NCBI GenBank assembly: GCA_944333055.1
Contig: CALVKT010000049.1
Location: 1-64,000 of the forward strand
DNA: 64,000 nucleotides
Direction of reading: 5' to 3'
Origin: an uncultured Clostridia bacterium
Lineage (GTDB): Bacteria > Bacillota > Clostridia > Christensenellales > Aristaeellaceae
The position numbers and the translations under genes were made by a program. The notes below the pieces were generated by a model. That model saw only the letters and a list, made by a program, of their open reading frames with translations. It was not told the DNA's origin and searched no databases. Positions within the stretch are counted from its first letter, which is position 1. Each line of letters starts with the position of its first letter. Shown here in pieces: positions 6,401 through 14,618 of the stretch.

Positions 6401-6859
6401 ATGGACAACATCGATCGCAAGATACTCAACATCCTGCAGGAGAACGCGCGCACGCCGCTCAAGGTGATCGCCGAGCAGGTGTTTCTCTCCTCGCCGGCGG
6501 TCAGCGCGCGCATCGAGCGGCTGGAGAAGGCCGGGCTGATCACGGCCTATCAGGCGCAGCTCTCCGCCGCCGCGATGGGCTACCAGATCAAGGCGTTCAT
6601 CGCGCTGGAGGTGGAGCCCAGGCAGAAGCCGGAGTTCTACCCCTATATCGAGCGCTGCCCCAACGTCATGGAGTGCAACTGCGTGACGGGCGATTACTCG
6701 ATGCTCCTCAAGGTCTGCTTCCACACGACGCAGGAGCTGGATCAGTTCATCAACCAGCTCCATCAGTTTGGCCGCACGCGCACGCAGATCGTCTTTTCCA
6801 CCCCGGTCGAGCACCGCGGCATCCCGGCGCAGCTGCCGGTGGAGGCGGGCGAGGCGTGA
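6401..6859 (+). CDS. Lrp/AsnC-family transcriptional regulator
   Basis: The 152-aa product has the full family layout: an N-terminal winged helix (MDNIDRKILNILQENARTPLKVIAEQVFLSSPAVSARIERLEKAG in outline, about 1-50) and a C-terminal RAM/ligand domain (about 65-145) with the motif NVMECNCVTGDYSMLLKV. These proteins form octamers or dimers that sense amino acids. The effector cannot be told from sequence. The ATG at 6401 is chosen over TTG 6395 because homologues begin MDxIDxKIL. It stands alone, with a terminator at 6895-6918 and no adjacent transporter. Confidence 0.9.
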   Translation: MDNIDRKILNILQENARTPLKVIAEQVFLSSPAVSARIERLEKAGLITAYQAQLSAAAMGYQIKAFIALEVEPRQKPEFYPYIERCPNVMECNCVTGDYSMLLKVCFHTTQELDQFINQLHQFGRTRTQIVFSTPVEHRGIPAQLPVEAGEA

Positions 6860-6894
6860 GGGCGCGCCTCGTCGGACGGTTCCATCCCCTCAAG

Positions 6895-6918
6895 AGCAGG
6901 ATGCGCGTCCTGCTTTTT
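6895..6918 (+). terminator. Terminator between convergent lrp-like and kinase genes
   Basis: AGCAGGA (6895-6901) and TCCTGCT (6908-6914) form a stem followed by five T. It overlaps the stop codon region of the leftward kinase gene. Confidence 0.75.
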
Positions 6919-8389
6919 ATGTGTCCGCGGGAAAGACGAACGTGAACGCCGTGCCCTTGCCCGCCTCGCTCTCCACGCGGATGGTCACGCCGTGGCGGCG
7001 GGCGATCTCCCTGACGATGGCCAGGCCCAATCCGGTGCTCTCGCGCGAGGCGTCGCGCGTGTGGGTGAAGCGGTCGAAGATGTGGTCGATCTCATCGGGC
7101 GCGATGCCCACGCCCTCGTCCGCGATGATCAGCGTCGGGCTGTCCGGCATCAGGCGCATGCGGACGCCGCGCCCCGGCGGCGTGAACTTGACGGCGTTGT
7201 CCACGACGGCCAGCAGCATCTGCCGCAGGCGGCTGTAGTCGCCGCGCAGCGTGAAGCGCGCCGTGGGCTCCTCGCAGGAGAAGCGCACGCCCTTGCGCGC
7301 GCACAGCGCGGATGCGCTCATGGCGACGTCGCCCAGCAGCTCCGTGAGGTCCACGTCGGTCATGTCCATCGAAAAATCGAAGCTTTGCAGCCGCGAGAGC
7401 TCCAGCAGGTCCTGAATCAGCCGCTGGAGCCAGCGGCTTTCCTTGAGCATCTGCGCATAGCGGGCGCGAACCGCCGGTTCGCCGCGAATGACGCCGTCGC
7501 TGAGCGCCTCCAGCGAGCCGCGGATGACCGTCACCGGCGTGCGCAGCTCGTGGGAGATGTTGGAGAAGAACGCCTGCTGCTGCATGCGCAGCTGCTCGTC
7601 GTGGGCGCGCGAGGCCTCCAGCCGCTCGGCGAGCACGTCCATGGAGCGCGCCAGCGAGCCGATCTCGTCCCGGCGCGCCATGTGGGTGCGCGTCTCATAC
7701 CGGCCGCTCGTGAGCGAATGGGCGACCTGCTCCAGCGCGGAGATGGGGCGGGTGAATGTGCGCGAGAGGAAGAAGGAGAGCAGCACGGCCGGCGGAAAGG
7801 AGATCATCAGGCTGGTGAGCAGGATGGCGGCGCTGGGCACCTGCGTGTAGCCCTGCTTGCGCAGCGTGGAGGTGAGCAGCACCACGCCCAGCACCTGGCT
7901 GTCCGCGTTCATCACGGGCATGCTCGTCGTCAGGTGGGTGACGCCGCCGGACTGCGACTGGATGAACGGCGTCTTGCCCATGAAGCCCAGCGCGATGCAC
8001 TGCTCCAGATAGCTGGGCAGCTGCGGGTTGGCGATCGTCTGCACGACGCCGCTGAAGTAGCCGGTCACGTTGTGGGCGGTGTCCACGATGTAGACGGTGC
8101 TGCCGGTGAGCTGCTCGATGAAGGCGAGGTAGGGGGTGAGCGAGTCGTCGCTGACGATCAGGCGCGTCTCGTCCAGGCCCTCGTAGCGCGAGGGCGCGAT
8201 CAACTCCGAGAGATTCTGGGCGACGGCGTAGGCGTCGCGCTGCATCGTCTCGCCGTAGAGGCGGATCGACTGGCGGCGCAGCAGGCCGTTGTAGAGCAGG
8301 CCGACGGCCAGCGTGAAGAGCAGCAGCAGGATGGCAAACAGGCACATGAGCCGCCCGGTGATGGAATCGAACGGTCTGCGCGCGTTCAT
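6917..8389 (-). CDS. Two-component sensor histidine kinase
   Basis: A 490-aa membrane kinase. TM1 spans about 14-34 (LMCLFAILLLLFTLAVGLLY), an extracellular sensor region about 35-175, and TM2 about 180-205. HAMP follows (about 205-258), then HisKA with the phospho-acceptor His in SNISHELRTP (about 279), and HATPase_c with an N box (VVDNAVKFTPPG), G1 (IIADEGVGIAPDE), an F box and G2 (STGLGLAIV). Its start overlaps the response-regulator stop by 4 bp (ATGA). It phosphorylates the upstream-encoded regulator. The stimulus is unknown, but the divergent FMN-binding-like exported protein is a candidate target. Confidence 0.93.
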   Translation of the reverse strand: MNARRPFDSITGRLMCLFAILLLLFTLAVGLLYNGLLRRQSIRLYGETMQRDAYAVAQNLSELIAPSRYEGLDETRLIVSDDSLTPYLAFIEQLTGSTVYIVDTAHNVTGYFSGVVQTIANPQLPSYLEQCIALGFMGKTPFIQSQSGGVTHLTTSMPVMNADSQVLGVVLLTSTLRKQGYTQVPSAAILLTSLMISFPPAVLLSFFLSRTFTRPISALEQVAHSLTSGRYETRTHMARRDEIGSLARSMDVLAERLEASRAHDEQLRMQQQAFFSNISHELRTPVTVIRGSLEALSDGVIRGEPAVRARYAQMLKESRWLQRLIQDLLELSRLQSFDFSMDMTDVDLTELLGDVAMSASALCARKGVRFSCEEPTARFTLRGDYSRLRQMLLAVVDNAVKFTPPGRGVRMRLMPDSPTLIIADEGVGIAPDEIDHIFDRFTHTRDASRESTGLGLAIVREIARRHGVTIRVESEAGKGTAFTFVFPADT

Positions 8390-9075
8390 GGCTGTTTCCT
8401 CTCCAATTTATAGCCCGTGCCCCAGACGGTGGCGATGAGAAAGTCGTCGTGCGGGCAGGTGTCCAGCTTCTGGCGCAGGCGCTTGATGTGGGAATCCACC
8501 GCGCGGTAGCTGCCCGCGTGCTCGTAGCCCCAGACGATGGTCAGCAGGTTGTCGCGCGTGAACACGCGCCCCGGCGAGGCGGCCAGCGTGTAGAGCAGCT
8601 CGACCTCCTTGCGCGTGAGGTTCAGCTTGTGCCCGGAGACCGTGACGCTCAAAGAGGGCAGGTGGATCGTCAGGCTGCCGGAGACCAGCGTGTCGCCGGG
8701 CACGTGCTCGGAAAGGCGGCGCAGCGCCGCGCGGACGCGCGCCATGACCTCGCCCGGGGAAAACGGCTTGACGATGTAGTCGTCCGCGCCGATGTCCAGC
8801 CCCAGGATGCGGTCGGCATCCTCGTCGCGGGCGGTGATCATCAGGATGGGCACGGTGGAGACGCGCCGGATGCGCCGGCAGACCTCCAGCCCGTCGATGC
8901 CCGGCAGCATCACGTCCAGCAGGATCACCGAGGGCGCCGCCGCGTCAAACAGGCGCAGCGCCTCCTCGCCGGAGGCGGCGGTCAGGTACGGCCAGCCTTC
9001 GTTTTTGACGTACTGGACGAGGATGTCCACGATTTGACGGTTGTCGTCTACGATCAAGATGGGGTTCACGCGCAT
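8386..9075 (-). CDS. OmpR-family response regulator
   Basis: A 229-aa regulator with a receiver domain (phospho-acceptor Asp54 in VILLDVMLPG, acidic pair DD at 10-11, Lys in IVKPFSPGE) and a C-terminal winged helix (about 130-226, ending VWGTGYKLERKQP). It starts at ATG 9075 with GGAGGG directly upstream. It is first in the two-gene operon with the histidine kinase and is transcribed away from the exported protein at 9173, so the shared 97-bp region is a likely binding site. Confidence 0.94.
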   Translation of the reverse strand: MRVNPILIVDDNRQIVDILVQYVKNEGWPYLTAASGEEALRLFDAAAPSVILLDVMLPGIDGLEVCRRIRRVSTVPILMITARDEDADRILGLDIGADDYIVKPFSPGEVMARVRAALRRLSEHVPGDTLVSGSLTIHLPSLSVTVSGHKLNLTRKEVELLYTLAASPGRVFTRDNLLTIVWGYEHAGSYRAVDSHIKRLRQKLDTCPHDDFLIATVWGTGYKLERKQP

Positions 9076-9094
9076 CCCTCCGCAAAACAGGTTG

Positions 9095-9123
9095 TTGAAC
9101 GACGGACGGTTTTATTGTAAAAT
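9095..9123 (+). promoter_or_regulatory. Promoter of the FMN-binding-like gene
   Basis: TTGAAC (9095-9100), a 17-bp spacer and TAAAAT (9118-9123), 50 bp before the start codon and only about 20 bp from the response-regulator start. Confidence 0.75.
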
Positions 9124-9172
9124 GATTTCGGATTCCTGTCAATTTCCGGACGGACATTTGGAGGACGTGCGC

Positions 9173-9976
9173 ATGTTCAAACGGCTCGTTCCGCTGTGTT
9201 TGGCGCTGCTGCTGGCCGCGCCGCCCGCCTGCGTGCAGGCGTATCCCGACGGCATATACCGCGGCTTCTACTATGACGGCGGCATCGAGCAGATCGCCAT
9301 CCAGTTCGAGCTGCGGGACGGCGTGTTCGAGTCCGTCGTCTACCGCGGCGTCAAGTACAAGGACGGCGACTACATGATCGAGGACGCCAGCGACGCGCAG
9401 AAGGCGACGCTGCGCCAGTACCGCCAGCTGGCGGACTACCTCGTCGGCAAGGGCGTGGAGGCCATTGACGATCTGTATGATCCCTACGAGATCGTGGAGG
9501 ACATCGACGCCGTGACCAGCGCGACGATGCAGTCCTCCAAGCTGATCTCCGCGCTCTGGGACGGGCTCAACCGCAGGCCCTACAAGCTGGTGGACACCAC
9601 CAGGCTGCCCGAACCGGAGACGTACGCCGACGGCGTGTACCGCGGCACGTACATGGAGGACGGCGGCGAGCAGGTGGCCGTCGAATTCGCCATCGAGGAT
9701 CAGCGCTTCGTGCGCGCGGCGTATCGCACGCTGCAATACGCGGGCGAGGACTATCTGGCGCAGGACGCCTCGCCGGCATTGCAGGCGGTTGCCTCGCAGT
9801 TTCAGGCGCTGCTGGATTACCTGGTGGGCAAGCCCATCGCCAGCGTGAGCGCCCTGTACAGGCCGGGCGAGATCGCCCCGGACGTGGACGCGTTTTCCGG
9901 CGCGACCATCCGCGCGCCCAAGGTCATCTCCGCCATCTGGGACGGGCTGGGCCGCCACGCCTACCGGCTCGACTGA
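9173..9976 (+). CDS. Exported protein with two FMN-binding-like domains
   Basis: The 267-aa product begins with a signal peptide (1-23, ending VQA) and has two copies of an about 110-aa domain (about 25-130 and 150-262). Each opens with (Y)xDGxYRGxY and closes with a motif like the FMN attachment site of NqrC/RnfG-type domains: DAVTSATMQSS and DAFSGATIRAP. In known members a flavin is linked to the Thr by ApbE, giving extracytoplasmic electron transfer. Copy 1 has S in place of G before AT. The ATG at 9173 with GGAGG fits the signal peptide; the longer frame from 9041 does not. It is divergent from the two-component operon. Flavin binding is inferred. Confidence 0.75.
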   Translation: MFKRLVPLCLALLLAAPPACVQAYPDGIYRGFYYDGGIEQIAIQFELRDGVFESVVYRGVKYKDGDYMIEDASDAQKATLRQYRQLADYLVGKGVEAIDDLYDPYEIVEDIDAVTSATMQSSKLISALWDGLNRRPYKLVDTTRLPEPETYADGVYRGTYMEDGGEQVAVEFAIEDQRFVRAAYRTLQYAGEDYLAQDASPALQAVASQFQALLDYLVGKPIASVSALYRPGEIAPDVDAFSGATIRAPKVISAIWDGLGRHAYRLD

Positions 9977-10116
9977 CCGGCGCGCCTTTTTCGGACGAAA
10001 AAGCGACTTGGTGAAATTTTTTTCAAAAAGCCATACATTTGACACAAATGATGCGTATACTTCGTCTCAGTCCCGACGCCTGAAGGCGACGGAAACAGAC
10101 AAAGGAGTGTATCATC

Positions 10117-10665
10117 ATGAAGAAGATTCTCACCGCTGCGATGCTGACCGTGCTGATGATGGCGCTGGCGACCGGCGCGCTGGCCGCCACCGGCTTGGGC
10201 TCCGTGACCAGCGTGAAGGTCACCGCCGCGACCGCCGAGAAGGAAGGCACCGTCTCCGTGAACACCACCATGTGCGCCGTGACGCTCGACGATGCGGGCA
10301 AGATCACGGCCGTCAGCTTCGACGTCGTGCAGCCCAAGGGCGCGTTCGACGCGACCGGCGCCGCCGCGGAGTTCAACGCGGAGCCGCAGACCAAGAAGGA
10401 GCTGGGCGAGAACTACGGCATGCGCAAGGCGTCCGCCATCGGCAAGGAGTGGTTTGAGCAGGCTGAGGCGCTGGAGAACTGGTGCATCGGCAAGACCGTC
10501 GAGGAAGTGCTCGGCATGAAGACCTTCGACCGCGGCGACGGCAGCCACACCATGGTGCCCGACGAGGCCGACCTGAAGACCGGCTGCACCATCACGGTGG
10601 GCGACTACCTCAAGGCGCTGGAGAAGGCCGCTGCGGCTGCGAAGCAATCGCGCGATGTCCTGTAA
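10117..10665 (+). CDS. Small exported protein, FMN-binding-domain-like
   Basis: A 182-aa product with a clear signal peptide (1-23, TGALA-ATG). The body ends LKTGCTITVGDYLKALEKA, which sits where FMN-binding domains have their S/TGAT motif, and the segment GKTVEEVLG resembles the helix before it in those proteins. The Thr-Gly-Cys-Thr arrangement departs from the consensus, so flavin binding is uncertain. ATG 10117 follows AAAGGAG. It has its own terminator (10672-10697) and no operon partner. Confidence 0.6.
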   Translation: MKKILTAAMLTVLMMALATGALAATGLGSVTSVKVTAATAEKEGTVSVNTTMCAVTLDDAGKITAVSFDVVQPKGAFDATGAAAEFNAEPQTKKELGENYGMRKASAIGKEWFEQAEALENWCIGKTVEEVLGMKTFDRGDGSHTMVPDEADLKTGCTITVGDYLKALEKAAAAAKQSRDVL

Positions 10666-10671
10666 TCATGA

Positions 10672-10697
10672 AGGGCTTCCGAAAGGAGGCCCTTTTC
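10672..10697 (+). terminator. Intrinsic terminator
   Basis: AGGGCTTCC-GAAA-GGAGGCCCT (10672-10693, one G-U pair) is followed by four T. Confidence 0.85.
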
Positions 10698-10728
10698 CTA
10701 TGCCTGAAAAACGATGTAAATTTTCTTC

Positions 10729-10774
10729 CGAGATACATTGACAGGAGAGGTATTGCGTGATAGAATGTATCTCG
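10729..10774 (+). promoter_or_regulatory. Promoter and probable PadR operator
   Basis: TTGACA (10738-10743), a 17-bp spacer and TAGAAT (10761-10766) form a near-consensus promoter. An exact 11-bp inverted repeat, CGAGATACATT (10729-10739) and AATGTATCTCG (10764-10774), brackets it and overlaps both boxes. PadR-type repressors bind ATGT/ACAT palindromes, so autoregulation is likely. Confidence 0.8.
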
Positions 10775-10788
10775 TCGGAGGTGATGAA

Positions 10789-11121
10789 ATGCTGAACGCA
10801 TCGGATATCCTTCGCGGCTATACGGATACCATCATCCTGGCGCAGCTTTCCAAGGGGGACAGCTACGGCTACGTGATCAGCAGGAGCGTGCTGGAGGCGT
10901 CCGGGGGCGAGTTGCAGCTCAAGGAGGCGACGCTGTATACGACGTTTCGCCGGCTGGAGGCCGCGGGGATGATCGAGTCCTACTGGGGCGACGAGCAGGC
11001 GGGCGCGCGCAGGCGCTATTACCGCCTGACGGAGGCGGGCCGCAGGCTGTATGAGGAGAACAAGGCGGATTGGCGCCGGTACCGCGCGATGATCTCCGCG
11101 CTTTTTGGAATGGAGGAATGA
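10789..11121 (+). CDS. PadR-family transcriptional regulator
   Basis: A 110-aa winged-helix repressor. The N-terminal DNA-binding part contains DSYGYVISRSVLEAS and LKEATLYTTFRRLEAAGMIESYW, then the wing GARRRYYRLTEAGRRLY and a short C-terminal dimer helix. ATG 10789 is chosen for its GGAGGT at 10777-10782. It heads the operon and probably represses it through the 11-bp palindrome at 10729-10774. Its stop overlaps the next gene region (ATGA). The partner gene type (DUF4097-like envelope protein) is a frequent PadR neighbour in Firmicutes. Confidence 0.93.
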   Translation: MLNASDILRGYTDTIILAQLSKGDSYGYVISRSVLEASGGELQLKEATLYTTFRRLEAAGMIESYWGDEQAGARRRYYRLTEAGRRLYEENKADWRRYRAMISALFGMEE

Positions 11122-11123
11122 GT

Positions 11124-12836
11124 GTGAACAAGCGGATTCGCTGCATGATTGACGGCATTTTTTCGGAGATGAAGATGACGGCGGACAACCTTGCGCTGCG
11201 CGACGAGCTGATGGCCAACGCGCAGGCGCGCTATGAGGACGCCATTGCGCAGGGCAAGACCGAGGAGGACGCCTTTCGGGAGGTGGCCTCGTCGCTGGAG
11301 GACGTGTACGACCTGCTCGAAGAGATGAACCGGACGCGGGCGGAAGCCCAGGCTGAGCCGAACGCGCAGGCAGAGCCGGAAACACAGGCCGAGCCGGAAG
11401 CGCAGGCGGAGCCGGAAGCGCAGGCGGAGTCCGAAGCGCAGGCCGGGCCGCAGAAAAGCGCGCAGGGCGCGGGCGACCTGAGCGACGCGCTGAACAAAGC
11501 GTTCACGGCGCTGGGCGATTTCGGGCAGGCGATTCTGCCCGGAGCGAAGAAGCTCTACGGCCAGATGGACGAGGCGACGGGCGGCGCGCTGGGCAAGCTG
11601 GGCCGCGCGGCCCGCAAGGGCGTGCGCGACGCGCAGAAGGCGGCGGGCGAGGCGATCGACCGGCTCTCGCAGGAGAGCGGCACGTTTGAGGCGGATTTCG
11701 ACGCGAACCGCGAGGCGAAGCCGGCGGACGAAGCGGCCGACGCGCCGGGACAGGCGCAGGACGCGGCGGCGCTGCGGGAACAGGCCGAGACGCTGCGCGC
11801 GCAGGCGGACATCAAGGACGTCACGGGCGATCACGAGAACGCGCAGGCGCTGCGCAAGCAGGCGCAGGCGCTGGAGGAGCGGGCGGCGGCGATCGAGGCG
11901 CAGGCCGGCGACGAGCCGGAGGACGCATTTGAGGCGCTGGCCCGCGAGGCGGAGGACGTCATCCGCGAGGCTGCGTGCCGGACCGGGGAAGAGGACGCCG
12001 TCGTGCGCGACGCGGATGAACCGGTCAGCGGGCGGCAGGCCTTCCCGGCGGCTGGCCTGCAACGGCTGGACATCCAGCTGGACGCCGACGACGTGGAGAT
12101 CGTGCCCGCGGACGGCGATCAGGTGGAGACGGTCTGGCGCGCGCAGAACGTGGACGGCGAGCCGGTCGTGACGTTTGAGGATCACACGCTGACCATCCGC
12201 CGCAAGAACCCGGACGTGTTCAAGACGTTCTTCTCCGTCTTTCAGAAGGCGGGCGGGCGCATCACCGTGCGCGTGCCGCGCGGATACGGCGCGGACTACG
12301 CGGTGACGACGACCTCCGGCGACGTGCGCATCGGCGGCGTCGATGCGGACGGCGTGAAGGTGAACACGACCTCCGGCAGCGTGCGCGTGGAGACGGACGT
12401 GCAGCGGCGCGCAGGGGAGATCGCGGTGACGACGGTATCCGGCCATGCGACGATCAGCGCCTGCGCGGAGACGATCGACGTGAGCACCGTCTCCGGCGGG
12501 CAGTTCCTCTCCTGCGACGCGAACAAGGTGGACGTGAACGCCGTCTCCGGCGAGGTGCACGCGGAGGGCGCGAGCGACGAGTGGTCGGTGAGCGCCGTCT
12601 CCAGCGACGTGACGCTGCTGTGCACCGTCGCGCCGGCGAAGAAGGTGGCCCTCTCCACGATGAACGGCGACGTGCGCCTGGCGCTGCCGGGCGACATCCG
12701 CGGCTTCGTCGCGGAGATGAGCAGCGCGCTGGGCGGCGAGATCGTCAACGAGTTCGGCCCCAACCGCTACGGCGCCTGCGGCCTGCCCATCCGCATGGAG
12801 ACGCTGCGCGGCAAGCTGTTCATCACGAGAATCTGA
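11124..12836 (+). CDS. DUF1700/DUF4097-like envelope-stress protein
   Basis: The product is about 570 aa. The N-terminus (1-75) is helical and resembles DUF1700 (KMTADNLALRDELMANAQARYED). An Ala/Glu/Pro/Gln linker with several AEPEAQ copies follows (about 75-110), then a charged helical region (about 125-300). The C-terminal 270 residues are a right-handed beta-repeat of DUF4097 type with recurrent TTSGDV/TVSG turns. No signal peptide or membrane segment is evident. GTG 11124 gives 7-nt spacing to GGAGG; ATG 11118 (overlapping the padR stop) is the alternative. Function unknown. Members are often linked to PadR regulators and membrane homeostasis. Confidence 0.72.
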   Translation: MNKRIRCMIDGIFSEMKMTADNLALRDELMANAQARYEDAIAQGKTEEDAFREVASSLEDVYDLLEEMNRTRAEAQAEPNAQAEPETQAEPEAQAEPEAQAESEAQAGPQKSAQGAGDLSDALNKAFTALGDFGQAILPGAKKLYGQMDEATGGALGKLGRAARKGVRDAQKAAGEAIDRLSQESGTFEADFDANREAKPADEAADAPGQAQDAAALREQAETLRAQADIKDVTGDHENAQALRKQAQALEERAAAIEAQAGDEPEDAFEALAREAEDVIREAACRTGEEDAVVRDADEPVSGRQAFPAAGLQRLDIQLDADDVEIVPADGDQVETVWRAQNVDGEPVVTFEDHTLTIRRKNPDVFKTFFSVFQKAGGRITVRVPRGYGADYAVTTTSGDVRIGGVDADGVKVNTTSGSVRVETDVQRRAGEIAVTTVSGHATISACAETIDVSTVSGGQFLSCDANKVDVNAVSGEVHAEGASDEWSVSAVSSDVTLLCTVAPAKKVALSTMNGDVRLALPGDIRGFVAEMSSALGGEIVNEFGPNRYGACGLPIRMETLRGKLFITRI

Positions 12837-12856
12837 CGGGCGAAGGAGCGCGGGAC

Positions 12857-13048
12857 ATGGACAATGTAAAGGCGTTTTTGAACATCGTGTGGGGCGGGCG
12901 TCTGGTCGTATCGGGCAGCGGGCGCACGTTTGCGAAGGTGCCCGTGTGGCTGGCGGCAATCGCCGCGCTGGCGAGCGTGCACCTGGCGCTGGTGACGGCG
13001 CTGCTGATCGTGGCCTTCGGCATGAAGGTGCGCGTGGAGAAGGTGTGA
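12857..13048 (+). CDS. Small DUF4342-like membrane protein
   Basis: A 63-aa product with a polar N-terminus, one hydrophobic segment (about 29-55, VPVWLAAIAALASVHLALVT) and a short charged tail. DUF4342 proteins have the same order, an N-terminal soluble part then a hydrophobic helix, and sit beside DUF4097-like genes. It lies 20 bp after the previous stop in the PadR operon. Function unknown. Confidence 0.65.
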   Translation: MDNVKAFLNIVWGGRLVVSGSGRTFAKVPVWLAAIAALASVHLALVTALLIVAFGMKVRVEKV

Positions 13049-13060
13049 GGAGGGAATGGC

Positions 13061-13282
13061 ATGAACTGGGAACAGATCAAGCGCAACCTTGCAAACGCCC
13101 TCAGGCAGCTGATGGCGCTGCGCGTGATCATCACCTCTCCACGGGAGAAGGTGGCCGATCTGCCCGCGCCCTACGTGCTGCTGGCGGCGCTGATGGCCCC
13201 GTGGGTCTGCGCGCTGCTGCTCGTGCTGGGGCTGATCACGCGCCACGCGATCCGCTTTGAGCAGGACGCGGCGCGGATGTGA
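13061..13282 (+). CDS. Small membrane protein
   Basis: A 73-aa product with one strong hydrophobic segment (PYVLLAALMAPWVCALLLVLGLI) and a basic N-terminus (WEQIKRNLANALRQ). It starts at ATG 13061 after GAGGGA, 12 bp past the previous stop. Its length and layout resemble the preceding small protein, so the pair may act together, but no family is recognised. Confidence 0.6.
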   Translation: MNWEQIKRNLANALRQLMALRVIITSPREKVADLPAPYVLLAALMAPWVCALLLVLGLITRHAIRFEQDAARM

Positions 13283-13303
13283 CGTGCGGCGAAGGGGGCC
13301 AAT

Positions 13304-13891
13304 ATGGAATTTTTGAGCGGAAAGACGCGCAGGCCGGGCGGCGCGCTGGTGCTCTATACCACGCGCCACGGCGCGACGCAGCGCTATGCCGAGCGCATCG
13401 CGCAGCCGCTGGACGCGCTGGTGAAGGAGGCGGCCTACGCGCGCATCGCGCAGGCGAAGACGTACGACGCGATCGTGCTGGGCTGCCCGGTCTACGCGGG
13501 CAGGATCCGCGGGCTTGACTTCTTTGAGGCGCATGCGCGCGAGCTGGCGGGCAAGCGCCTGGTGCTCTTCACCTGCGGGCTGTACGACCCTGCGCAGGCG
13601 GACGTGCGTGAGGCGCTTGCGGCGCAGATTCGCGCGCGCATGGGCGACGCGGCGGATCAGGTGGCCGTCTTCCACCTGCGCGGCGGCGTGCGCTGGCAGA
13701 GCCTGGGCGTGTTTGAACGGCTGATGATGCGGGCGTTGATGGGCGGGATCCGGCGCAAAGCGCCGGAGGAACGGACGCCGTTTGAGGCGCAGATGCTGGA
13801 AGCGGAGGGCGGCGCGATCGATTTTTCGGACGAGGCCGACCTCGCGCCGATCGTCCGCGCGGCACGTTTTGGACGGGAGGAACGGGCATGA
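13304..13891 (+). CDS. Flavodoxin-domain protein (HemG-like)
   Basis: A 195-aa protein with a flavodoxin fold. The phosphate loop is YTTRHGATQRYAERIA (about 18-33), the second loop is GCPVYAGRI (about 64-72), and VFHLRGGVRWQSLG resembles menaquinone-dependent protoporphyrinogen oxidase (Flavodoxin_5). It binds FMN in that family. No haem genes are nearby, so the substrate is open. The first 12 residues are a polar leader and an internal start is possible. It is the fifth gene of the PadR operon. Confidence 0.75.
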   Translation: MEFLSGKTRRPGGALVLYTTRHGATQRYAERIAQPLDALVKEAAYARIAQAKTYDAIVLGCPVYAGRIRGLDFFEAHARELAGKRLVLFTCGLYDPAQADVREALAAQIRARMGDAADQVAVFHLRGGVRWQSLGVFERLMMRALMGGIRRKAPEERTPFEAQMLEAEGGAIDFSDEADLAPIVRAARFGREERA

Positions 13892-14475
13892 ACGAACAAA
13901 AACCGAACATTCTGCCGGAATGGGCGGAGCCGATTGCGCGCTTTTGCCCGCGGGACAGGCGCGAGGCGCGCGAGCAGGAGATGATGCTCGCGCTCATCGC
14001 GCGCGAAGGGGACGCGCTGCTTGACAGGAACAGCGCGCTGGCGCACATGACGGCCTCGTGCATCATCGTCAGCCCGGACAGGAAACGCACGCTGATGGCC
14101 TACCACCGCATTTACGACAGCTGGGCCTGGACGGGCGGGCACGCGGATGGCGAGCGCGATTTTGAGGCGATTGTGCGGCGGGAGGCGAACGAGGAAACGG
14201 GCATCACCGGACTCGTGCGCATCGGCGCGGGCATCGCGTCGCTGGAGATCCTGCCGGTGTGGGCGCACGTGCGCCGCGGCGCGCATGTGGGCAGCCACCT
14301 GCACCTGAACGTCTCCTATCTCTTTGAGGCGGACGACCGCCTGCCGCTGCGCGTGTGCGCGGCCGAAAACAGCGCCGTGGCCTGGCTTGACGTGGCGGAA
14401 CTGGAAGGCATGGTGAGCGAACCGCAGATGCTGCCGGTCTACGCCCGGCTGCTGCAAAGGGCGAACGATTGTTAA
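13888..14475 (+). CDS. NUDIX hydrolase
   Basis: A 195-aa protein with a Nudix box at about 83-106 (GGHADGERDFEAIVRREAN then EETGI), one residue longer than the strict GX5EX7REUXEEXGU spacing. Members hydrolyse nucleoside diphosphates linked to another group. The substrate is not predictable here. The start overlaps the flavodoxin stop by 4 bp (ATGA), and it is the last gene of the operon. Confidence 0.85.
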   Translation: MNEQKPNILPEWAEPIARFCPRDRREAREQEMMLALIAREGDALLDRNSALAHMTASCIIVSPDRKRTLMAYHRIYDSWAWTGGHADGERDFEAIVRREANEETGITGLVRIGAGIASLEILPVWAHVRRGAHVGSHLHLNVSYLFEADDRLPLRVCAAENSAVAWLDVAELEGMVSEPQMLPVYARLLQRANDC

Positions 14476-14502
14476 TTCCTTACAAAAAACATCCGAATGT
14501 GC

Positions 14503-14531
14503 TTGAATTGCCTCACAAAAGCGGTTATACT
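14503..14531 (+). promoter_or_regulatory. Promoter of hpf
   Basis: TTGAAT (14503-14508), a 17-bp spacer and TATACT (14526-14531), giving a leader of about 80 nt before hpf. Confidence 0.8.
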
Positions 14532-14618
14532 GTTGCCACAGAAAGGAGAAGCAGCAACGAAACATCCCGTCCCCCCAGGACCGACAAAAGGCATTTTCCC
14601 CGCAAAGGAGGCCAGCCC

